Below are positions 8,990-16,761 of a stretch of 64,000 bases of DNA, one piece after another; position 1 is the stretch's first letter; the number at the start of each line of letters is the position of its first letter. The notes beneath the pieces were generated by a model. That model was not told where the DNA came from and did not search any database. It saw nothing but the letters and a program-made list of their open reading frames with translations. The DNA comes from Plantactinospora soyae. Lineage in GTDB: Bacteria; Actinomycetota; Actinomycetes; Mycobacteriales; Micromonosporaceae. A program made the position numbers and the translations under genes. The DNA lies in assembly GCF_014874095.1 (NCBI RefSeq), contig NZ_JADBEB010000001.1:1612001-1676000 (forward strand). The letters are read 5' to 3'.

Positions 8990-9232
8990 ATGGTCAAGAC
9001 GCTGCATCCACGGAGCTACGACGATGTGACCCACGTCGGCCACTACTTCTGCCACGGTTTCGCAGTGGTGATGGACCTGACGGGCCTGACGGACGCGGAC
9101 GCGATGCCACTGGTCGACTTCGCCGCCGGTCTGGTCGTCGGGCGCGACGGCGCCATGGAACGGGTGGCTCCGAAGGTGTTCCTGCTCCGGCCCCGGGAGA
9201 CGTTCCGGTCGGTGGCGCAGCGTCCGGCCTAG
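8990..9232 (+). CDS. Small SepF-domain protein (SepF paralogue)
   Basis: An 80-residue protein made up almost entirely of the SepF/DUF552 fold: VVMDLTGLTDADAMPLVDFAAGLVVGRDGAMERVAPKVFLLRP. SepF is the FtsZ-associated membrane anchor of Gram-positive division. This copy lacks the N-terminal amphipathic membrane helix and the linker of full SepF (normally about 150-200 residues), and it is not in the ftsZ cluster. It may therefore be an accessory partner rather than the main SepF. The ATG at 8990 has GGAGGAG 9 bp upstream; an in-frame ATG at 8972 is less well placed. Identification rests on recognising the domain pattern. Confidence 0.7.
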   Translation: MVKTLHPRSYDDVTHVGHYFCHGFAVVMDLTGLTDADAMPLVDFAAGLVVGRDGAMERVAPKVFLLRPRETFRSVAQRPA

Positions 9233-9255
9233 CTCCCCGCCACGAGGAGTTCGCA

Positions 9256-9597
9256 GTGCAACGGCCAGAGTTGATCGCCGCCCTTCGGCGCGGAACGCTG
9301 CTCGTCGCGCCCCGCCCGGCCGTACAGCCGACCTGGCGCGCCTGGGTGTCCGTGGCCGGACCCGCCAGCAACGACACCGGACCCGGCTGGCGCAACCGCG
9401 ACCTCACGCTCTACTGGCAGGTGCGCGAGTGGGATCCCCTCTACCTCGCCGAGGATCTGTGCTGGGCCGAGAACGACGGCATGCGCGCCCTCGAACGGCA
9501 CACCTCGGACGGTGAGGAACAGCTCTGGGCGATGGTCGACCGGTTCGGTGGCAGCACCGCCTTCACCTACCCGTGGTACACGGACTTTCCCGGCTGA
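9256..9597 (+). CDS. Hypothetical protein
   Basis: Protein of 113 residues that I do not recognise. It is soluble and rich in Trp (WRAWVSVAG, WRNRDLTLYWQVREWDPLYLAEDLCW). It starts at GTG 9256 with GAGGAG 6 bp upstream and follows the SepF-like gene by 23 bp, so the two are probably co-transcribed. Its last 35 bp overlap the 3' end of the convergent DUF397 gene. Coding is supported by the ribosome site and the consistent GC3 pattern, not by homology. Confidence 0.6.
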   Translation: MQRPELIAALRRGTLLVAPRPAVQPTWRAWVSVAGPASNDTGPGWRNRDLTLYWQVREWDPLYLAEDLCWAENDGMRALERHTSDGEEQLWAMVDRFGGSTAFTYPWYTDFPG

Positions 9598-9760
9598 CGA
9601 ACGCCCGCCACGCCCCCGGAGCGAAGACCAGCACCGGACCGGACGGATCCTTGCTGTCCCGCACCCCCACCACACCAGGCACGTTGAGTACCACCTCCAC
9701 ACACGCCCCCTGGGCGTTGCTGCGAACGCTCTTGCGCCAGCAGGCACCAGTCAGATCCAT
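9563..9760 (-). CDS. DUF397 protein (third, most diverged copy)
   Basis: A 65-residue DUF397-family protein: WRKSVRSNAQGACVEV...VVGVRDSKDPSGPVLVFAPGAWRAFV, which is the whole of this small domain. DUF397 proteins pair with Xre-type regulators in actinobacteria; the best studied are BldB and the partners of WhiJ-like proteins, thought to modulate their regulator. This copy is last in the minus-strand series (regulator, copy 1, copy 2, copy 3). Its leader has drifted from that of the other two, and its C-terminal tail (SRESPCTTGR) runs into the convergent gene. Confidence 0.9.
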   Translation of the reverse strand: MDLTGACWRKSVRSNAQGACVEVVLNVPGVVGVRDSKDPSGPVLVFAPGAWRAFVSRESPCTTGR

Positions 9761-9787
9761 CTCTTGGCCACCTCCGCTACAAACCTG

Positions 9788-9976
9788 TCAACACCGAATT
9801 TCCCGGCCCACGAAGGCCCGCCACGCCCCCGGAGCGAAAACGAGCACCGGGCCGGACGGATCCTTACTGTCCCGCACCCCCACCAACCCAGGCAGGTCGA
9901 GCGCCACCTCCACACACGCGGCCTGGTTGGATCCGCTACGGCTGCTCTTGCGCCAGCCGGCGCCAGTCAAATCCAT
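9788..9976 (-). CDS. DUF397 protein (second copy)
   Basis: A 62-residue DUF397 protein (WRKSSRSGSNQAACVEVALDL...RDSKDPSGPVLVFAPGAWRAF). From WRKS onward it is nearly identical to the flanking copies, so it arose by local tandem duplication. Its start and ribosome site lie in a 35-bp stretch (9973-10007) identical to the one in front of copy 1 (10187-10221). In copy 1 that stretch is the coding end of the regulator gene. It probably offers a variant partner for the upstream Xre regulator. Confidence 0.9.
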   Translation of the reverse strand: MDLTGAGWRKSSRSGSNQAACVEVALDLPGLVGVRDSKDPSGPVLVFAPGAWRAFVGREIRC

Positions 9977-10007
9977 GTCTTGGCCACCTTCGCTATCAAC
10001 TCGGTCG
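9973..10007 (-). repeat. Duplicated 35-bp leader of the DUF397 cassette (copy in front of DUF397 copy 2)
   Basis: Identical, base for base, to 10187-10221. At that other place the sequence encodes the last residues of the Xre regulator (LIAKVAKTW) and the start of DUF397 copy 1. Here it is a non-coding leader carrying the GAAGG ribosome site and the ATG. Confidence 0.9.
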
Positions 10008-10190
10008 GCACCGACTGTTCTGGGCCACGAACGCCCGCCACGCCCCCGGGGCGAAGACCAGCACCGGGCCGGACGGCTCCTTGCTGTCCCGCACCCCCAC
10101 CACACCAGGCAGGTCGAGCGCCACCTCCACACACGCGCCCTGCGAACTGCTTCGGATGCTCTTGCGCCAGCGCGCGTCGCTCAGATCCAT
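9996..10190 (-). CDS. DUF397 protein (first copy, translationally coupled to the regulator)
   Basis: A 64-residue DUF397 protein: WRKSIRSSSQGACVEVALDL...VRDSKEPSGPVLVFAPGAWRAFV. Its ATG lies inside the last codons of the Xre/DUF5753 regulator, a 10-bp overlap, which indicates translational coupling and fixed stoichiometry with that protein. It is the ancestral partner position of the locus. DUF397 proteins of known systems act on their cognate regulator in developmental control; a direct function for this one is inferred only. Confidence 0.92.
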   Translation of the reverse strand: MDLSDARWRKSIRSSSQGACVEVALDLPGVVGVRDSKEPSGPVLVFAPGAWRAFVAQNSRCRPS

Positions 10191-10984
10191 GTCTTGGCCA
10201 CCTTCGCTATCAACTCGGTCGACTGCGGCAGGGTAAGGGCCTCGGCGAGGATGTCTTCCCAGTGCTCCCGTACCTCGGCCACATCGTCTGGTCGTGCTAC
10301 CACCTGACCCCGGAGCCGGTCTTCGAGGTACAGGACCTCTTCACGCTCCGGCAGCGTCGCGATGATGAACGGCCCGGTAAGGCCAGCGTACGCACCGACG
10401 CTCGATGGAACGATGTGGATCCGTGTCCGGCAACGTTCCTCGTTGAGCCCTGCCAGGTGGAAGAGTTGCTCCCGCATCACCGCAGCTCCCCCGACAGCCC
10501 GATGCAGCACAGCCTCGTCCAGCACAACCATGAGCTGCGGCGAATCGTCACTCGACAGGCGCTTTTGTCGTTCCGCACGAGCCAGGACCCGGGCCTCGAT
10601 CGCCTCGTCCGTCAGCCGACCATCGCTGCTGATGATTGCCCGGCCGTACGCCTCGGTCTGAAGTAGACCGGGCACGAAAGCCAGCTCGAACCAGCGCAGG
10701 AAGATTGCCCGCTGCTCGTTCGCAACCCATTCCGTGAGCCACGGTGGCGCAGTGTCGGACTTGATCACCTTTTTGAGCAGCCGGACGAAGATGCCGCCGG
10801 TGTTGAAGCGCTTGTCGATCGCGGCGAGATAGTCCTCCTTCGGGGACCGGTTGCCAAGTTCCACCGCGCTCACGTGTGAGCCCGAAAAGTTGATCAGTTT
10901 CCCGAAGTCGTCCTGGTTCAGTTTCGCGCTCAGCCGTACGTGCCGTAGTTCGTCGAGCAGAAACTCCGCCGCCGAGGTCCCCAC
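10181..10984 (-). CDS. Xre-family helix-turn-helix regulator with DUF5753 domain (WhiJ-like)
   Basis: DNA-binding regulator of 267 residues. The N-terminal HTH (about residues 10-65) contains LNQDDFGKLINFSGSHVSAVELGNRSP. The rest is a DUF5753 domain with ANEQRAIFLRWFELAFVPGLLQTEAYGRAI, ARAERQKRL and ...VLDEAVLHRAVGG. Such proteins occur in many copies per genome in filamentous actinomycetes, nearly always with a DUF397 partner, and several affect sporulation or antibiotic production. Three GTG codons compete for the start (11020, 10993, 10984). The one at 10984 has GGAAGG upstream and matches the usual family N-terminus. It heads a minus-strand operon with three DUF397 genes and is divergent from a pair of small genes on the plus strand. 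Confidence 0.9.
   Translation of the reverse strand: MGTSAAEFLLDELRHVRLSAKLNQDDFGKLINFSGSHVSAVELGNRSPKEDYLAAIDKRFNTGGIFVRLLKKVIKSDTAPPWLTEWVANEQRAIFLRWFELAFVPGLLQTEAYGRAIISSDGRLTDEAIEARVLARAERQKRLSSDDSPQLMVVLDEAVLHRAVGGAAVMREQLFHLAGLNEERCRTRIHIVPSSVGAYAGLTGPFIIATLPEREEVLYLEDRLRGQVVARPDDVAEVREHWEDILAEALTLPQSTELIAKVAKTWI
10187..10221 (-). repeat. Duplicated 35-bp segment at the regulator/DUF397 junction
   Basis: The original of the pair described at 9973-10007. It covers the 3' end of the Xre regulator coding sequence and the start codon of DUF397 copy 1. The two segments are identical and 214 bp apart, which defines the size of the duplicated cassette. Confidence 0.9.
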
Positions 10985-11236
10985 GCTCCCCACACCCTTC
11001 CCCCAACTCGTCCAGCCCACGCCACAGCGCTTCTACCAGGCTAAACAGGCAGGCTCTCAGAAGGCTACGGCTGTCGATTCCAGCTATCGATCGTAGTGGT
11101 GTCCATAGCAGAGTGTCAGCAGCGGAACCGTTCGGATCCATACCGATCAAGGACGGGCGGAACCGCGCGGGGGCCGTACCGGAAATCGCCCTTCCGCCCG
11201 TACGCCCCCGCTTCCAATTCGGAGGGAGTCCGGATC

Positions 11237-11389
11237 GTGAAATGGCTACGACGTACCCCGAAAGAACATCGGCGGGACTGGCGCCGGTTGTGGCGCTACT
11301 GCCGTTGCGGCGGACGCCGGGGTTGCCGCAAGGCGAAATCCCCGCCGAACCCGGGCCACTTCCGCCCACCCACCGCACAACCCCGATGA
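11237..11389 (+). CDS. Small Cys/Arg-rich protein of the DUF397/Xre locus
   Basis: A 50-residue, very basic protein (VKWLRRTPKEHRRDWRRLWRYCRCGGRRGCRK...). The C-x-C and following C could bind a metal. It starts at GTG 11237 with GGAGGG about 10 bp upstream, and its stop overlaps the next ATG by 4 bp (ATGA). Small genes of this kind commonly sit opposite Xre/DUF397 pairs in actinomycetes, as I remember it, but have no known function. It was missed by a simple long-ORF view because a longer frame starts at 11096. Confidence 0.7.
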   Translation: MKWLRRTPKEHRRDWRRLWRYCRCGGRRGCRKAKSPPNPGHFRPPTAQPR

Positions 11390-11691
11390 CCGCCCCGGGT
11401 GCCGGGCGGGCCCATGTGGCGCAGCGGCCGATCTGGCTCTGCCGGGCGTGTGGCGCGGAATGGCCGTGCCTGACCGCCCGCAGCCTGCTGCCGATCGACT
11501 ACTACGCCGACCCGCTCGCGCTGCGCGTCCACCTCGCCACCCTGCTCCAAGATGCGGTCGAGGACCTTCGACGCCTCAACCCGGAGCCGGGACCGGACCT
11601 GGCCCGGATGTACGCCCGCTTCCTCGGCTGGATCGAACCACGCCGGCGCATCATCCGGGCCCGTCGGCTACGGCAACTGCACGGGATATGA
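11386..11691 (+). CDS. Conserved hypothetical protein paired with the DUF397/Xre locus
   Basis: A 101-residue soluble protein: HVAQRPIWLCRACGAEWPCLTARSLL near the N-terminus, then a helical part. The WLCRACGAEWPC motif (Cys-x2-Cys-x4-Cys) suggests a small metal site. Homologues are widespread in actinomycetes next to DUF397/Xre genes and are often labelled flavin reductase in databases; nothing in the sequence supports that label. It is translationally coupled to the 50-residue gene before it and overlaps the convergent proline-rich gene by 24 bp at the 3' end. Confidence 0.75.
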   Translation: MTAPGAGRAHVAQRPIWLCRACGAEWPCLTARSLLPIDYYADPLALRVHLATLLQDAVEDLRRLNPEPGPDLARMYARFLGWIEPRRRIIRARRLRQLHGI

Positions 11692-12234
11692 CCCGGGCCC
11701 GTACGGCATCGAGCTGGGCTGCACCGGGTAGGTCTCCCGGCGCTCGGCCTGGGCGAATCCGGCGGACCGGCTGTCCACCTGTGGCCAGCCACCGGCCTCG
11801 TGGAACAGCCGCATCGCGGTCGCCACGACCTCGGCCAGCGACTCGTTGGCCTCGATCTCGACGCTGGCGCCGGGGGTGTCGATCCGGACCTTGGTCGGGT
11901 GCGATGAACCGCCGCTGGCCGAGGCCGGCCGTTCCGACTTTCCCGGTTCCGGATCGGGCGTTGACGACGCCGAGTTCGAGGTCGCCGGTGCCGGGTGCGA
12001 CGGATCGACGGCAGCCGGTGGGGCTGGAGGCTCGGGCAACGGTGGCGGTTCCGGCATGGTCTCTGGGGGCGGCGACGTCTCCGGGGGCGGCAGCTGCTCC
12101 GGCACGGACGGGGTCTCCGGCACGGGCGCGGTCTCCGGTGGCGACGGCTGGGCGGGAACCGACGCGCTGGGCGACGGCAGGGCGGGGAGCGACGCGGCAG
12201 GCGGCGGCTCGGAACGGGGTGGCTCACTCGTCAC
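11668..12234 (-). CDS. Proline-rich hypothetical protein with a conserved C-terminal segment
   Basis: A 188-residue protein. Residues 1-110 are a low-complexity Pro/Glu/Ser tract (PPPETSPPPETMPEPPPLPE), probably disordered. After it comes a compact segment (KVRIDTPGASVEIEANESLAEVVATAMRLFHEAGGWPQ) that looks like a small folded domain. There is no signal peptide, so it is not an obvious wall protein. The GTG at 12234 is the most plausible start because the codons before it overlap an unrelated region; no strong ribosome site is seen. It lies 76 bp after the ABC exporter on the same strand and may be co-transcribed with it. Confidence 0.55.
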   Translation of the reverse strand: MTSEPPRSEPPPAASLPALPSPSASVPAQPSPPETAPVPETPSVPEQLPPPETSPPPETMPEPPPLPEPPAPPAAVDPSHPAPATSNSASSTPDPEPGKSERPASASGGSSHPTKVRIDTPGASVEIEANESLAEVVATAMRLFHEAGGWPQVDSRSAGFAQAERRETYPVQPSSMPYGPGSYPVQLP

Positions 12235-12310
12235 GGGGTCATTGTCCGGCCGAACCTCGCCGGCCCGCCACGGCGGTCCCGGTACCTTCCCGACTCGATC
12301 CTCGACCAGC

Positions 12311-14212
12311 TCAACCGGGCACCAGTTCGCTCCGGTCGGCGTCGACCCGGTCGCCCTGGTCGAACTGGGTCCGGTACAGCTCCTCGTACCGGCCACCGGT
12401 GGCGAGCAGTTCGTCGTGGGTGCCGCGTTCCAGGATCCGCCCGTCCTCGATCACCAGGATCTGGTCGGCGGCCCGTACGGTCGACAGCCGGTGCGCGATC
12501 ACCAGGGCGGTACGGTCGGCCAGCGCCTCGCCGAGCGCCGCCTGCACCGCCGCCTCCGAGGTCGAGTCCAGGTGTGCGGTCGCCTCGTCCAGGATCACCA
12601 CCCGGGGGCGGGCCAGCAGCAGCCGGGCGATGGTCAGCCGTTGCCGTTCGCCGCCGGAGAGCCGGTACCCGCGCTCGCCGACCACGGTGTCGAGTCCGTC
12701 CGGAAGCCCGGCGATCAGGTCGGCGAGCCGGGCCCGGCGCAGCGCGTCCCAGATCTCGTCATCGGTCGCCTCGGGCCGGGCCAGCAGCAGGTTCGCCCGG
12801 ATCGACTCGTGGAACAGGTGCCCGTCCTGGGTGACCAGGCCGAGGGTGTCCCGGATCGAGTCGGCGGAGAGATCCCGGACGTCCTGCCCGGCGAGGCGTA
12901 CGGCTCCGGAGTCGACGTCGTAGAGCCGGGGTACCAGCTGAGCGATGGTGGACTTGCCGGCACCGGAGGAGCCGACCAGCGCCACCAGTTGGCCCGGTTC
13001 GACCTTGAACGACACCTCGTGCAGTACGTCGACCCCGCCCCGGGTGTCCAGGTTCGCCACCTCCTCCAGCGAGGCCAGCGACACCTTGTCGGCGGACGGG
13101 TAGCCGAACCGCACCCCGTCCAGCTCGACCGAGACCGGCCCGTCCGGGACCTGCCCGGCGTCCGGCTTCTCGGTGATCAACGGCTTCAGGTCGAGCACCT
13201 CGAAGACCCGTTCGAAGCTCACGAGTGCGCTCATCACCTCGACCCGGGCGCTGGCCAGGGCGGTCAGCGGGGCGTAGAGGCGGGTGAGCAGCAGGGCGAG
13301 CGCGACGACGGCACCGGGCTCCAACTGCCCGCGCAGGGCGTAGAAGCCACCGAGGCCGTACACCAGGGCGAGCGCCAGCGCCGAGACCAGGGTGAGCGCG
13401 GTGATGAAGACCGACTGGACCATCGCGGTGCGTACCCCGATGTCCCGGACCCGGCGGGCGCGCTCGGCGAACTCGGCCGACTCGGCCGCCGGCCGGCCGA
13501 AAAGCTTGATCAGCGTCGCACCGGGTGCGGAGAACCGCTCGGTCATCTGGGTGCTCATCGTCGCGTTGTGGTTGGCCGCCTCCCGCTCCAACCGGGCCAG
13601 CCGGGTGCCCATCCGGCGGGCCGGCAGCACGAAGACCGGCAGCAGCACCAGCGCGAGCAGGGTGATCCGCCACGAGATCCCGATCATCACCACCAGGGTG
13701 AGGAGCAGCGTGACCAGGTTGCCGACCATGCCGGAGAGGGTGTCGCTGAACGCCCGCTGCGCGCCGATGACGTCGTTGTTCAGCCGACTCACCAGGGCCC
13801 CGGTACGGGTCCGGGTGAAGAACGCGACCGGCATCTTCTGCACGTGGTCGAAGACGGTGGTACGCAGGTCGAGGATCAGGCCCTCACCGATGCTCGCCGA
13901 CATGAACCGGGTGAGCAGCCCGAGGCCGGCCTCGGCCAGCGCGACGACCGCGATCAGCACGGCGAGCCCGATCACCAGGTCGGTTTCGGCGCCGTTGACG
14001 ATCGCGTCCACCACCCGGCCGGCGAGCACCGGGGTGGCCACCGCCAGCACCGCCATCACCACGCTGAGCAGCAGATAGTTCGTCAGTCGCCGACGATGTC
14101 GCTGGGCGAAGCCGCCGATGCGCCGCAGCGTCGCCATCGAGAACGGCCGCTTGTCCTGCTGGGCGTGCATCGAGTTGTACATCGACATCCACGCCGTGAC
14201 TTCCATGTCCAT
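12311..14212 (-). CDS. ABC exporter, fused permease and ATPase (half transporter)
   Basis: Protein of 633 residues with an N-terminal six-helix exporter domain (about 40-330) and a C-terminal nucleotide-binding domain. The ATPase has Walker A GSSGAGKST, the Q-loop region GLVTQDGHLFHESIRANLLL, the signature LSGGERQR, Walker B VVILDEAT and the switch His in IAHRLST. It should work as a homodimer or with another half-transporter in the plasma membrane, exporting an unknown substrate (drug, lipid or peptide). An insert SADKVSLASLEEVANLDTRG within the first strands of the ATPase domain is typical of one actinobacterial subgroup. The ATG at 14212 follows GGTGGGGGG. It is downstream of lon but separated by a terminator. 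Confidence 0.93.
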   Translation of the reverse strand: MDMEVTAWMSMYNSMHAQQDKRPFSMATLRRIGGFAQRHRRRLTNYLLLSVVMAVLAVATPVLAGRVVDAIVNGAETDLVIGLAVLIAVVALAEAGLGLLTRFMSASIGEGLILDLRTTVFDHVQKMPVAFFTRTRTGALVSRLNNDVIGAQRAFSDTLSGMVGNLVTLLLTLVVMIGISWRITLLALVLLPVFVLPARRMGTRLARLEREAANHNATMSTQMTERFSAPGATLIKLFGRPAAESAEFAERARRVRDIGVRTAMVQSVFITALTLVSALALALVYGLGGFYALRGQLEPGAVVALALLLTRLYAPLTALASARVEVMSALVSFERVFEVLDLKPLITEKPDAGQVPDGPVSVELDGVRFGYPSADKVSLASLEEVANLDTRGGVDVLHEVSFKVEPGQLVALVGSSGAGKSTIAQLVPRLYDVDSGAVRLAGQDVRDLSADSIRDTLGLVTQDGHLFHESIRANLLLARPEATDDEIWDALRRARLADLIAGLPDGLDTVVGERGYRLSGGERQRLTIARLLLARPRVVILDEATAHLDSTSEAAVQAALGEALADRTALVIAHRLSTVRAADQILVIEDGRILERGTHDELLATGGRYEELYRTQFDQGDRVDADRSELVPG

Positions 14213-14346
14213 CGCATGCCCCCCACCGGTCGGACACGCGAACCGTACCGACAGCCACCGACAGTAGGACCTCAAGCATCGTTCAGGTCAACGTATTTAG
14301 CCGGGAAGTCGGGAGCTGGACAGCCGGCGGCCGGGGGGATGGACAG

Positions 14347-14386
14347 CCCGAAGGGGCGCCCTCCGGATGGAGGACGCCCCTTCGGG
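14347..14386 (-). terminator. Terminator of lon
   Basis: An 18-bp stem (CCCGAAGGGGCGCCCTCC with its complement, one mismatch) and 4-base loop begin 13 bp past the lon stop on the minus strand. Confidence 0.85.
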
Positions 14387-14398
14387 TACCGCTTCGGC

Positions 14399-16741
14399 TC
14401 AGGCCGCGGCGAGCGCCGGGCCGTCGACGGTGCCGAGTACGCCCGGGTCCTCGGCCGGCCGCAGGGCCAGTGCGAGTACGTCGGCGACGTCGGCGAGGGT
14501 GTGCACGGTCAGTTGCTCCCGCACCTCGGTCGGCAGGTCGTCGAGGTCCGGCTCGTTCCGGGCCGGGATGATCACCTCGGTCAGACCGGCCCGGTGCGCG
14601 GCGAGCAGCTTCTGCTTCACCCCACCGATCGGCAGTACCCGACCGGAGAGGGTGACCTCACCGGTCATCCCGAACTCCGGGCGTACCGGCCGGCCGCTGG
14701 CCAGCGAGGCCAGCGCGGTGACCATCGTGATGCCCGCGCTCGGGCCGTCCTTGGGCACCGCACCCGCCGGAACGTGCAGGTGGATCCGCCGCCCGGCCAG
14801 CGCGTTCGGGTCCAGCCCCAGCGCCCGGCCGTTCGACCTGAGGTAGGAGAGCGCGATGTGCGCCGACTCCTTCATCACGTCGCCGAGCTGTCCGGTCAGG
14901 GTCAGCCCCGGCTCGCCCTCCATGCTGGTCGCCTCGATGAACAGCACGTCACCGCCGGCTCCGGTCACCGCCAGCCCGGTCGCCACCCCGGGCACCGCCG
15001 TACGCTCCGCCGACTCCGGCGTGAACTTCGGCCGTCCCAGGTAGCTGGCCAGGTTGTCGGTGTCGACCCGGACCGGTCCCTCGGCTCCGGCCAGTGCCAC
15101 CGCGACCTTGCGGAGGATCTTCGCCAGCGCCCGTTCGAGCTGCCGTACCCCTGCCTCGCGGGTGTGCTCGGCCGCGATCCGGCCCAGCGCCTCGTCGGCG
15201 ATGCTCACCTCGTCGGCGGTCAGTCCGGCCCGCTCCAACTGCCTCGGCAGCAGGTGGTCCCGGGCGATCGCAACCTTCTCGTCCTCGGTGTAGCCGTCGA
15301 GGGTGACCAGCTCCATCCGGTCCAGCAGCGGACCGGGGATCGCGTCCACCACGTTGGCGGTGGCCAGGAAGAGCACGTCCGACAGGTCGAGGTCGACCTC
15401 CAGGTAGTGGTCCCGGAACGTGTGGTTCTGCGCCGGGTCCAGCACCTCCAGCAGGGCGGCGGCCGGGTCACCGGCGTACCCCGCCGAGATCTTGTCGACC
15501 TCGTCGAGCAGCACGACCGGGTTCATCGAGCCCGCCTCGCGCAGCGCCCGGACGATCCGGCCGGGCAGCGCGCCGACGTACGTCCGGCGGTGGCCACGGA
15601 TCTCGGCCTCGTCGCGGATGCCGCCGAGCGAGACCCGGACGAACTTCCGGCCGAGCGCCCGGGCGACCGACTCGCCGAGGCTGGTCTTGCCGACCCCGGG
15701 CGGGCCGCCGAGGGCCAGCACCGCGCCCGAGCCACGGCCGCCGACAACCTGGAGGTTGCGGGCCGCGCGCCGGTTGCGCACCGCCAGGTACTCCAGGATC
15801 CGGTCCTTCACGTCGGCCAGGCCGGCGTGGTCGGCGTCCAGCACCTCCCGGGCCTGGACCAGGTCGGTGTTGTCCTCGGTACGCGTGCTCCACGGCATCT
15901 CCAGCACCGTGTCCAGCCAGGTACGGATCCAGCCCGCCTCCGGAGACGCGTCGCTGGCCCGCTCCAGCTTGCCGACCTCGCGCAGTGCCGCCTCGCGTAC
16001 CTTCTCGGGCAGTTCCGCGGCCTCGACCCGGGACCGGTAGTCGGCCGAGCCGTCCGGCTCGTCCTCGCCCAGCTCCTTGCGGATCGCGGCGAGCTGCTGA
16101 CGGAGCAGGAACTCGCGCTGGGACTTCTCCAGCCCCTCCCGCACGTCAGAGTTGATCTGCTCGGTGACCTCCTGCTCGGCCAGGTAGTCCCGAACCCAGT
16201 TGACCAGCAGTTCGAGCCGGCTCGTCACGTCCGGGGCGGTGAGCAGTTCGATCTTCTGTTCCAGGGTGAGCCACGGCGCGTAGCCGGCCGAGTCGGCCAG
16301 CTCGGAGAGGTCGGTCATCCGCTCCACGGCGTCGATGACCTGCCATGCGCCACGGTCCTGGAGCAGTGACGTCACCAGTGCCCGGTACTCCCGGGCGAGT
16401 TCCTTGGCCCGGCCGGCGGGCGCGGGCTCGTCGATCTCGACCGTCCCGACCCAGAGCGCGGCACCGGGACCCGGCACGCCGGACCCGACCCGGGCCCGGG
16501 ACAGGCCACGGACCACCGCGGCGGGTTCACCGCTGGGCAGCCGGCCGACCTTCTCGATCGCGGCGACGACGCCGACGGAGCCGTACTCGCCATCGACCCG
16601 GGGCACGGCCAGAAGCTTCTTGTCGCCCGTCGCCCGGGCGGCGTCGACGGCGGACTGGGTGGTCGCGTCGAGGGTCACCGGAATGACCATGCCGGGCAGA
16701 AGGACAGCGTCGGTCAGAGGAAGAACCGGAAGAGTTGCCAT
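14399..16741 (-). CDS. lon: ATP-dependent protease La (Lon)
   Basis: Complete Lon protease of 780 residues, a hexameric AAA+ serine peptidase that degrades misfolded and regulatory proteins in the cytosol. The N-terminal substrate domain begins LPVLPLTDAVLLPGMVIPV. The AAA+ module has Walker A GPPGVGKTSLGES and Walker B PVVLLDEVDKI. The C-terminal peptidase has the Ser-Lys dyad, with the catalytic Ser in PKDGPSAGITM. The ATG at 16741 follows AGGTG; a TTG one codon earlier is less likely. A HAIR-type inverted repeat 20 bp upstream indicates repression by HspR, the heat-shock repressor known to control lon in Streptomyces. It is monocistronic with its own terminator. Confidence 0.97.
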   Translation of the reverse strand: MATLPVLPLTDAVLLPGMVIPVTLDATTQSAVDAARATGDKKLLAVPRVDGEYGSVGVVAAIEKVGRLPSGEPAAVVRGLSRARVGSGVPGPGAALWVGTVEIDEPAPAGRAKELAREYRALVTSLLQDRGAWQVIDAVERMTDLSELADSAGYAPWLTLEQKIELLTAPDVTSRLELLVNWVRDYLAEQEVTEQINSDVREGLEKSQREFLLRQQLAAIRKELGEDEPDGSADYRSRVEAAELPEKVREAALREVGKLERASDASPEAGWIRTWLDTVLEMPWSTRTEDNTDLVQAREVLDADHAGLADVKDRILEYLAVRNRRAARNLQVVGGRGSGAVLALGGPPGVGKTSLGESVARALGRKFVRVSLGGIRDEAEIRGHRRTYVGALPGRIVRALREAGSMNPVVLLDEVDKISAGYAGDPAAALLEVLDPAQNHTFRDHYLEVDLDLSDVLFLATANVVDAIPGPLLDRMELVTLDGYTEDEKVAIARDHLLPRQLERAGLTADEVSIADEALGRIAAEHTREAGVRQLERALAKILRKVAVALAGAEGPVRVDTDNLASYLGRPKFTPESAERTAVPGVATGLAVTGAGGDVLFIEATSMEGEPGLTLTGQLGDVMKESAHIALSYLRSNGRALGLDPNALAGRRIHLHVPAGAVPKDGPSAGITMVTALASLASGRPVRPEFGMTGEVTLSGRVLPIGGVKQKLLAAHRAGLTEVIIPARNEPDLDDLPTEVREQLTVHTLADVADVLALALRPAEDPGVLGTVDGPALAAA

Positions 16742-16761
16742 CAAACACCTGCCATCGATTA

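Noticed and set aside
11386-11691. Flavin reductase
   Set aside because: Databases often give this name to the family, but no flavin- or NAD-binding motif is present.
11846-16369. A 1,507-codon open frame on the plus strand
   Set aside because: It is the antisense shadow of the ABC exporter and lon genes, kept open by high G+C; its translation is low-complexity and has no ribosome site.
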